11,714 nt of DNA from an uncultured Prevotella sp. (GTDB lineage Bacteria > Bacteroidota > Bacteroidia > Bacteroidales > Bacteroidaceae): NCBI GenBank assembly GCA_900769055.1, contig CAAGFF010000125.1, positions 1 through 11,714 on the forward strand, given 5' to 3'. Both the position numbers and the translations under genes were made by a program. The notes under the pieces were generated by a model, which saw only the letters and a program-made list of their open reading frames with translations, made no database searches and was not told the origin of the DNA. Shown here one piece after another: positions 5,595 to 11,714 of this stretch. Position 1 is the first letter of the stretch. Every line of letters starts with the position of its first letter.

Positions 5595-8500
5595 ATGGTA
5601 AAAGCATGGAAAGAAACAGTGACCATACCTACATATAAAATAGGTAAGGCAGAGAAAAACCCGATATTCCTCGAAAAAAGAGTATATCAGGGGTCATCGG
5701 GAGCGGTATATCCCTACCCCGTCATTGAGTCAATATCCGACGAAAAGGAAGACGTGGAATACAATGCCGTGTACATCGAAAACGAATACATCAAGGTGAT
5801 GATACTTCCGGAACTCGGCGGACGCGTGCAGATGGCATACGACAAGATAAAGCAACGCCACTTCGTATATTACAATCATGTGGTGAAGCCGGCACTCGTG
5901 GGGCTCACAGGACCTTGGATAAGCGGAGGCATTGAGTTCAACTGGCCGCAACACCACCGCCCCTCCACCTTTCTGCCCGTGGATTCTACAATAGAGGAGA
6001 ATGCCGATGGTTCGGTGACTGTGTGGGTGAACGAGCAGGAGCGTATGTTCCACCAGAAAGGAATGGCAGGATTCACACTGCGCCCCGGCTGCGCTTTCCT
6101 TGAAATAAAGGGCGTGCTGTACAATCGTACGGATTGCCCACAGACATTCCTGTGGTGGGCAAACCCTGCCGTGGCAGTGAATGACGACTACCAGAGCGTG
6201 TTCCCGCCGGACATCAATGCCGTGTTTGACCATGGCAAGCGTGCCGTGAGCAGTTTCCCTATCGCCACAGGCACTTACTATAAGATGGACTACAGTGCCG
6301 GAGTGGATATTTCAAACTACAAAAACATCAAGGTGCCGACATCCTACATGGCCGTGAACTCGAAATACGACTTCGAGGGCGGCTATGAGAACGACACCAA
6401 AGGCGGAATGCTCCACGTAGCGAGCCACCACCTCAGTCCGGGCAAGAAGCAGTGGACATGGGGCAATGGTGACTTCGGAAAGGCCTGGGACAGAAACCTC
6501 ACCGATGAGGACGGTCCGTATATTGAACTGATGGCCGGCGTCTATACCGAGAACCAGCCCGACTTCACATGGCTCATGCCATACGAGGAGAAACACTTCA
6601 CGCAATATTTCATGCCGTACAGGGAACTGGGCATAGTGAAGAACGCCACCCGCGACCTCATCATGAACATCGACATGGTGGGTGGCAGGGCCTGCCTCAA
6701 ACTTCTGGCTACAAGGAGACTGGCTACACGCATAGTGCTAACAGACTGCCATGGCAACACATATCTTGACAAGAAAGCAATGCTGACACCGGAAGAAGTG
6801 ATGCAGGCAGAGGCAGAAACAGGAAGTGCCGAGTGGACCGACCTGCGGCTCAGCGTAATCTCCACCGAAAGTCCCTACAGCAAAATCCTGATGCAGTGGC
6901 AACCTGAGAGCGACGCACTGCGCCCCACGCCAGATGCAGCCGAAGCCGCCATGCTGCCACAGGACATCAAGACCACTGAACAACTCTACCTCACGGGGCT
7001 CCACCTTGAGCAATACCGCCATGCCACCTATAGTCCCGTAGATTATTATGAAGAGGCTCTCCGCCGAGACCCCCTCGACTATCGCTGCAACAACGCCCTC
7101 GGACTGTGGTACATCCGCAAAGGTCGTTTCGACAAGGCTGAACAATACCTGCGCACGGCACAGACGGTGCTATACAAGAGAAACCCAAACCCCTACGACG
7201 GCGAACCGCTGTACAACCTTGGTCTTGCACTGAAATACCAGGGAAAGGACGACGAGGCATACGACTGGTTCTGGAAATCCACATGGAACAAAGCATGGGC
7301 AGATGCCGGCTATCTCGCAGCAGCACAGATATCAGCCAAGCAGCATCGCCTCGACGACGCTCTTGACGAACTCGACAGAAGCCTCATCAACAACTGGCAC
7401 AACCACAAGGTAAGGACTCTGAAAGCCACCGTACTGAGACTTTATGGCAGGACAGAAGAAGCATTACAAGCCTGCAGCGAGGCTCTTGCCATTGACCTCT
7501 TCAACTACGGCGCACGGTATGAAAAATACCTGCTCACCGGTAACGCAGACGAACTCACCGTCATGAAGCAACTGATGCATGGCTCCGCCAACAACTACCA
7601 TGAGCTGGCTCTCGACTATGCACAGGCAGGATGCTGGCACGAGGCTATCAGCGTGCTCCACATTGCCAAACTGGAAGGTGTGGCAAACCCAATGACACAT
7701 TATTATCAGGGATGGGCTAATGCCGAAATGGGACACAAAACCGAGGCCGCCTTATGCTTCAGGAAAGCGGAGACTGCTGACCCCGCCTATTGTTTCCCAA
7801 ACAGATTGGAAGACATTCTCGCACTTGATGCAGCCAAAGACATCAACCCCGACGGAGCCTTCGCACCATATTATTTAGGTTGCCTTTACTACGACAAAAG
7901 GCAATATGACAAGGCATACGACAACTGGCTGATGTCATCTCAGCTCAATCCTCACTTCCCGACCGTATGGCGCAACCTTGCCCTGCTCCTCTTCAACAAG
8001 CAAGGGCGGCACGAGGAAGCCTTGCAGAATATGGAATTGGCTTTCAGTCTCGACACCGACGATGCACGCATTCTCATGGAACTTGACCAACTCTACAAGC
8101 GAATGCAGAAAAAACACGAAATACGACTGCAATATCTCTCCAACTACATGAACCTCGTCGAGCAACGAGACGACCTGCTCATAGAATATGCCACATTGCT
8201 CAACCAAACAGGCAGATACCGGAAAGCAATGCAACTCATTGACAGCCACACGTTCCACCCCTGGGAAGGAGGAGAAGGCAAGGTGACAACGCAGTATCAG
8301 GTGGCACGCGTGGAACTTGCCATGTCCGCCATTGCAGAAAAGAGATTCGACGAAGCAATACAGCTACTTACAGAATGTCTCTACTATCCCCACCACCTCG
8401 GCGAGGGCAAGCTCCACGGAGCACAGGAGAACGATTTCCTCTATCTGCTCGGTCTGGCATACGATGCACAGGGCGACACCGCAGCAGCCCGCGACTGCTA

Positions 8501-8894
8501 CGAGAGAGCCACACTCGGTCCGCAGGAGCCGGCAGCTGCCATGTACTACAACGATGCCAAACCCGACAAGATATTCTATCAGGGCATGGCTCTGCTGAAG
8601 TTAGGAAGGAAAGACGAGGCTAACGGACGTTTCCACAAACTCATCAACTACGGCAGGAACCACATCTTCGAAAAGGTACAGATGGACTACTTCGCCGTCT
8701 CGCTGCCCGACCTGCTCATCTGGGAAGACTCCTTGGACACGAAGAACCGCATCCACTGCCTCTACATGCTTGCCCTCGGTCACTACGGTTTAGGCGACAG
8801 GGAAAAAGCAAGGAAACACCTGACAGAAGTTGAAAAACTGGACATCAACCACATCAGCATAATGCAATTCAAGTCGATGACAGAAAAATTATAA
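5595..8894 (+). CDS. DUF5107 domain protein with C-terminal tetratricopeptide repeats
   Basis: A 1099-residue protein with no signal peptide or membrane segment, so probably cytoplasmic. Residues about 20-345 look like a DUF5107 domain, a beta-rich, aldose-epimerase-like fold: note LPELGGRV (71-78), as in mutarotases, and the Trp/His-rich GGIEFNWPQHH (111-121). A linker follows, then from about residue 480 to the end comes a long run of TPR-like helical pairs (for example NALGLWYIRKGRFDKAEQYL, NLGLALKYQGKDDEAYDWF, YLGCLYYDKRQYDKAYDNW). TPR arrays usually hold protein partners. I know of no established biochemical role for this arrangement; acting on or sensing the sugar handled by the neighbours is inference. 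It lies 124 bp after the symporter and 3 nt before the GH35 gene, so it is almost certainly cotranscribed with the latter. Base composition is close to 50% GC, like its neighbours. Confidence 0.85.
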   Translation: MVKAWKETVTIPTYKIGKAEKNPIFLEKRVYQGSSGAVYPYPVIESISDEKEDVEYNAVYIENEYIKVMILPELGGRVQMAYDKIKQRHFVYYNHVVKPALVGLTGPWISGGIEFNWPQHHRPSTFLPVDSTIEENADGSVTVWVNEQERMFHQKGMAGFTLRPGCAFLEIKGVLYNRTDCPQTFLWWANPAVAVNDDYQSVFPPDINAVFDHGKRAVSSFPIATGTYYKMDYSAGVDISNYKNIKVPTSYMAVNSKYDFEGGYENDTKGGMLHVASHHLSPGKKQWTWGNGDFGKAWDRNLTDEDGPYIELMAGVYTENQPDFTWLMPYEEKHFTQYFMPYRELGIVKNATRDLIMNIDMVGGRACLKLLATRRLATRIVLTDCHGNTYLDKKAMLTPEEVMQAEAETGSAEWTDLRLSVISTESPYSKILMQWQPESDALRPTPDAAEAAMLPQDIKTTEQLYLTGLHLEQYRHATYSPVDYYEEALRRDPLDYRCNNALGLWYIRKGRFDKAEQYLRTAQTVLYKRNPNPYDGEPLYNLGLALKYQGKDDEAYDWFWKSTWNKAWADAGYLAAAQISAKQHRLDDALDELDRSLINNWHNHKVRTLKATVLRLYGRTEEALQACSEALAIDLFNYGARYEKYLLTGNADELTVMKQLMHGSANNYHELALDYAQAGCWHEAISVLHIAKLEGVANPMTHYYQGWANAEMGHKTEAALCFRKAETADPAYCFPNRLEDILALDAAKDINPDGAFAPYYLGCLYYDKRQYDKAYDNWLMSSQLNPHFPTVWRNLALLLFNKQGRHEEALQNMELAFSLDTDDARILMELDQLYKRMQKKHEIRLQYLSNYMNLVEQRDDLLIEYATLLNQTGRYRKAMQLIDSHTFHPWEGGEGKVTTQYQVARVELAMSAIAEKRFDEAIQLLTECLYYPHHLGEGKLHGAQENDFLYLLGLAYDAQGDTAAARDCYERATLGPQEPAAAMYYNDAKPDKIFYQGMALLKLGRKDEANGRFHKLINYGRNHIFEKVQMDYFAVSLPDLLIWEDSLDTKNRIHCLYMLALGHYGLGDREKARKHLTEVEKLDINHISIMQFKSMTEKL

Positions 8895-8897
8895 ATC

Positions 8898-10946
8898 ATG
8901 AAACATATAATACAAAAAACATTCACCTGCCTTGCTGCAATAAGCATGATTGCGCAGGCTTGTGCCGCAACAGTACCCGAAGTAAAATGGGACAGCAAGA
9001 GCCTGATAATCGACGGACGACGAGTAGTGCCCGTAATGGGCGAAGTACATTTCTCGCGCATTCCCGCCTCTGAATGGAAAGACGAAGTGAGAAAGATGAA
9101 AGAGGGCGGAGTGACCATCATTGCTACATACGTCTTCTGGAACCACATAGAGGAACAGGAGGGAATCTTCAACTGGAGCGGACAGCGAGACCTCAGACGG
9201 TTTATCGAAATATGCAAGGAAGAACAGCTGCCCGTCATATTGCGCATCGGACCATTCTGCCACGGAGAGGTGCGCAACGGCGGCATTCCCGACTGGGTCT
9301 TCACAAAGGGATGCAAGACACGCTCGCAAGAACCATTGTTCCTCTCGTTCGTAGAGAAACTCTACCGGCAGATATTCTCACAGATACAAGGACTGCAATG
9401 GAAAGATGGCGGACCCTTGATGGCTTGTCAGTTCGATAACGAATACCGTGGCTCGGGCGACTATCTGATGACCCTGAAACGCATAGCCACGAGCATCGGC
9501 TTCGACCTGCCCTTCTACACCCGCACAGGATGGCCCGAGCTCTCCAAGCCCGTGCCGTTCGGCGAGATGCTGCCACTCTATGGCGACTATGCCGACGGCT
9601 TCTGGGAAAGATCGATAAAGGAGACGGCAGGCAACTACTACAAGGCGTTCAACTTCAAGGCATTCCGCTCCTCTACCGCCATTGCCACCGAGCAGCTCGG
9701 CAAGCAGAAAGAGAAACTCAACGAGGGCGATGAGCAATATCCTTACTTCACCTGCGAACTGGGCGGAGGCATGATGCCTGCATATCACCGCCGCCCTTAC
9801 GTCTATCCCGAAGATGCCTACTCCATGGCATTGGTGAAACTCGGCAGCGGCTCCAATCTCCTCGGCTACTATATGTATCACGGAGGAACCAATCCCGAGG
9901 GAATGACATGGCTCAACGAGATGCAGCGCACCGTGGCTACCAACTACAACGACATGCCCGTGAAGAACTACGACTTCCAGGCACCGCTTGGCGAGTTCGG
10001 ACAGACCCTACCCCACTACTACATGCTTCGCAAGCTGCACCTCTTCATGCAAGACTACGGCGAGCAGCTTGCTCCTATGGAGGCCTCATTCCCATGCCGT
10101 CAGGACATCGACAAGGGCGACGACACCTTCCTCCGCTGGTCATATCGCTCACAAGGGAACAGCGCATTCATCTTCATCAACAACTACGAACGACTGCAGA
10201 ACCTCTCCACGAAGCGCGGCGTGAGGCTCGGAGCCTGCGGAGTGACCCTGCCAAAGCTAACCATTCCTGCTGGCACAATGTGCATACTGCCCATCAACAT
10301 CGACGGTATCAAGTATGCCACGGCACAAATCATAGCCAAACGTGACGGCAAGATATACATGGAACAGATACAGGGCATACCCACAACGATTGCGCTGCAG
10401 AACGGAAAGGTGCTGAAAAACCTCAGGCCTCTCGGCACTGCCAAGCCCGTCCATGGAAACATCTATCTGCTGACAAGCGAGGAAGCCGGGCATCTCTGCC
10501 TCCCGCAACATCCCGAGGAGGACATACGCCTTGCCGTAGATTACACAAAGGTACGGGAAGCCGGACAGCCACGCAAGATTACCATCGGGGCAAGAGGTGT
10601 GGCGGAAGAGCCAACCGACGAGGACTTCGCCAATGCCACCGTGTATAAAATCACCATTCCTGCCGAGGCTACATCCGGTCAGAACTCTCTTCTCAGCATA
10701 GATTACCAAGGCGACTGCGCCCGCCTCTATGCCAACGGCAAACTCATTGCCGACCATTTCCAGTACGGTCGTCCATTCCTCTACGGACTCTGGCGACTGC
10801 CCGAGGGCATCAATCAGTTGGAACTCCGCATCCTCCCCATGCAGGCAGACGCCCCAATCTATCTGCCACGCGAGGCTGACAAGACACTGGGCGAGCGAGT
10901 GAAGAGCATAGAATGCCGTTCGCAATCAGTATCTGTCATGAAGTAA
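8898..10946 (+). CDS. Glycoside hydrolase family 35 beta-galactosidase, exported
   Basis: Hydrolyses terminal non-reducing beta-galactosyl (or related) residues with retention. The 682-residue protein begins with a signal peptide: MKHIIQK, a hydrophobic core to about residue 20, and a likely signal peptidase I cut after ACA (residue 23). No good lipobox is present, so a periplasmic or secreted enzyme is expected. The GH35 TIM barrel follows: MGEVHFSRIP (47-56), TYVFWNHIEEQEG (77-89), LRIGPFCHGEVRNGG (115-129), GGPLMACQFDNEY (171-183) with acid/base Glu182, and FTCELGGG (284-291) with nucleophile Glu287. The signature usually reads QxENEYG; here it is QFDNEYR, with both catalytic glutamates kept. 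The C-terminal half (after about 400) would hold the beta-sandwich domains. It starts 3 nt after the DUF5107-TPR stop, so it is last in the operon. The exact glycan substrate is unknown. Confidence 0.93.
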   Translation: MKHIIQKTFTCLAAISMIAQACAATVPEVKWDSKSLIIDGRRVVPVMGEVHFSRIPASEWKDEVRKMKEGGVTIIATYVFWNHIEEQEGIFNWSGQRDLRRFIEICKEEQLPVILRIGPFCHGEVRNGGIPDWVFTKGCKTRSQEPLFLSFVEKLYRQIFSQIQGLQWKDGGPLMACQFDNEYRGSGDYLMTLKRIATSIGFDLPFYTRTGWPELSKPVPFGEMLPLYGDYADGFWERSIKETAGNYYKAFNFKAFRSSTAIATEQLGKQKEKLNEGDEQYPYFTCELGGGMMPAYHRRPYVYPEDAYSMALVKLGSGSNLLGYYMYHGGTNPEGMTWLNEMQRTVATNYNDMPVKNYDFQAPLGEFGQTLPHYYMLRKLHLFMQDYGEQLAPMEASFPCRQDIDKGDDTFLRWSYRSQGNSAFIFINNYERLQNLSTKRGVRLGACGVTLPKLTIPAGTMCILPINIDGIKYATAQIIAKRDGKIYMEQIQGIPTTIALQNGKVLKNLRPLGTAKPVHGNIYLLTSEEAGHLCLPQHPEEDIRLAVDYTKVREAGQPRKITIGARGVAEEPTDEDFANATVYKITIPAEATSGQNSLLSIDYQGDCARLYANGKLIADHFQYGRPFLYGLWRLPEGINQLELRILPMQADAPIYLPREADKTLGERVKSIECRSQSVSVMK

Positions 10947-11006
10947 TAAGTAGTATGCAGAATTATCTTACTGAAGTTTCGCTGGGCTCAACTTCTTCGG
11001 TTTTAA

Positions 11007-11189
11007 GGTTATATGGTTGTACGGTCGCTTCGCTTTTACGGAGGTTACAATTTATTTGGTTATTGGTTATCGGTTTTGGGTCGTAGGTTGAGTTACCTTT
11101 TCCTCGTGAGAAAATCTCTGAAAGCAAAGCATTACTAACCGACAACCTAAAACCAATAACCGACAACCAGGTACTACAACCGCATAACC
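11007..11189. repeat. Nested imperfect palindrome in the convergent intergenic region
   Basis: The 282-bp gap between the GH35 stop and the stop of the opposing nuclease gene holds a nested inverted repeat. The inner arms 11065-11090 and 11136-11161 agree at 21 of 26 positions and extend weakly outward to 11058 and 11168. The outer arms 11007-11021 and 11175-11189 agree at 13 of 15. Both are built from GGTTATnGGTT-like words. It may act as a two-way terminator or be a dispersed non-coding repeat. A weak 6-bp hairpin (10973-10978 with 10990-10995) precedes it. An open frame of 67 codons across it on the minus strand is judged non-coding. Confidence 0.6.
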
Positions 11190-11228
11190 GTGTAACTCAC
11201 CTTATTATATATATGTAATTTCAGCCGT

Positions 11229-11714
11229 TTAAGACGAATATTTCTCTATCCTGCAACTGTGTCTCTTAGCCTCCTTGTTGTAGCTGATGCCAACAAGGAG
11301 GAGGTTATCGGTAAGCTGTGCGAGCTTCTCAGGATAGCGGCGGTCCTTTATCTGGCTGATGGCAGTGTCGGCAGTATCGTCGTATTTCAGTTCCACGAGG
11401 ATGACGGGATAGCCGTTGTTGAACACGGGGATGAAAGCCACGTCGGCAAAGCCCTTGCCCGTCGGCAACTCCTCCATCGGCACGAACATGCCAGTGGCTC
11501 CTATATAGGCGTAGCGCACAAGGGCACGCAGAGCCTGCTCGTTGTTGTAGAAGCGCGGTGTGGTGTATTGGCTGTGGAAAGCATCCAATGCCTCCGCCAC
11601 ATATTCCTCGTCCATGGCGAGAGTGGCTTGCAGGAGTATGTCAGAGTCTTTTATCAGTTTGGTCAGTTCGGGCCTGTTGCCCGTCTTCACCACCTGCAGC
11701 AGTTCGGCGCGCAC
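11229..11714 (-). CDS. PD-(D/E)XK nuclease-superfamily protein (DUF1703 type), C-terminal part; N-terminus off right edge
   Basis: The visible 161 residues match the C-terminal nuclease-like domain of the AAA-ATPase-like/DUF1703 proteins that are abundant in Bacteroidales. The PD-(D/E)XK core is seen as GKGFADVAF with Asp91 (counting from the first visible codon), then YPVILVELKY with Glu108-x-Lys110, followed by AISQIKDRRYPEKL, the usual Q-x(n)-Y helix. The first visible codon is an internal GTG, not a start; the family's N-terminal ATPase-like domain would lie to the right. Full-length relatives are commonly 500-600 residues. The cellular role of these proteins is not established; mobile-element or defence links are only suspected. 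It is convergent with the sugar operon and so is probably unrelated to it. Confidence 0.85.
   Translation of the reverse strand: MRAELLQVVKTGNRPELTKLIKDSDILLQATLAMDEEYVAEALDAFHSQYTTPRFYNNEQALRALVRYAYIGATGMFVPMEELPTGKGFADVAFIPVFNNGYPVILVELKYDDTADTAISQIKDRRYPEKLAQLTDNLLLVGISYNKEAKRHSCRIEKYSS

Noticed and set aside
8783..9316. 177-codon antisense frame over the TPR/GH35 junction
   Set aside because: Crosses the end of one well-supported gene and the start of another; no recognisable domain.
10257..10925. 222-codon open frame antisense to the GH35 gene
   Set aside because: The plus-strand frame encodes a clear GH35 protein with a signal peptide; the antisense product matches no family I recognise and is a codon-bias shadow.
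10963..11166. 67-codon open frame on the minus strand in the convergent gap
   Set aside because: It lies wholly within repeat and palindromic sequence, has repeat-derived composition and no promoter; better explained as non-coding.

Overview
The window looks like a chromosomal segment of a Bacteroidales bacterium (Prevotella/Bacteroides type). I infer this from four upstream regions that carry the Bacteroidetes -7 box TAnnTTTG, from the absence of clear Shine-Dalgarno sequences at the starts, and from the gene families: a GH35 enzyme beside an AraC regulator and a sugar porter, and a DUF1703-type nuclease. No tRNA, rRNA, CRISPR array, integrase or transposase was seen.

Left part (1-2997): a DNA modification/restriction module. 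On the minus strand, a Sau3AI/MutH-family restriction endonuclease overlaps by 11 nt the start of a C5-cytosine DNA methyltransferase, which runs off the left edge. Divergent to them on the plus strand is a beta-class N6-adenine methyltransferase closely resembling DpnA (M2.DpnII). Known relatives of all three act at GATC. GATC occurs only four times in the 11.7 kb, against about 46 expected for random sequence. Three of the four lie in the roughly 250-bp divergent control region of these genes, two of them within a 10-bp direct repeat that touches the adenine methyltransferase promoter. This is the most striking signal in the window and suggests both GATC avoidance and site-specific, possibly methylation-sensitive, control.

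Middle and right part (3013-10946): a compact sugar-use locus. An AraC-family regulator (minus strand) is divergent from an apparent operon of an MFS sugar/H+ symporter, a 1099-residue cytoplasmic DUF5107-TPR protein and an exported GH35 beta-galactosidase. The likely logic is that GH35 in the periplasm releases a sugar from a galactoside, the symporter imports it, and the AraC protein controls the divergent promoter. The DUF5107-TPR protein has a mutarotase-like N-terminal domain and no assigned activity. There is no SusC/SusD pair here.

Intergenic structure: a long A/T-rich inverted repeat lies between the symporter and the DUF5107-TPR gene, with its outer arm ending eight bases before the downstream start codon. 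A larger nested imperfect palindrome fills the convergent gap after the GH35 gene. The right edge holds the C-terminal part of a PD-(D/E)XK nuclease-like protein (DUF1703 type) on the minus strand.
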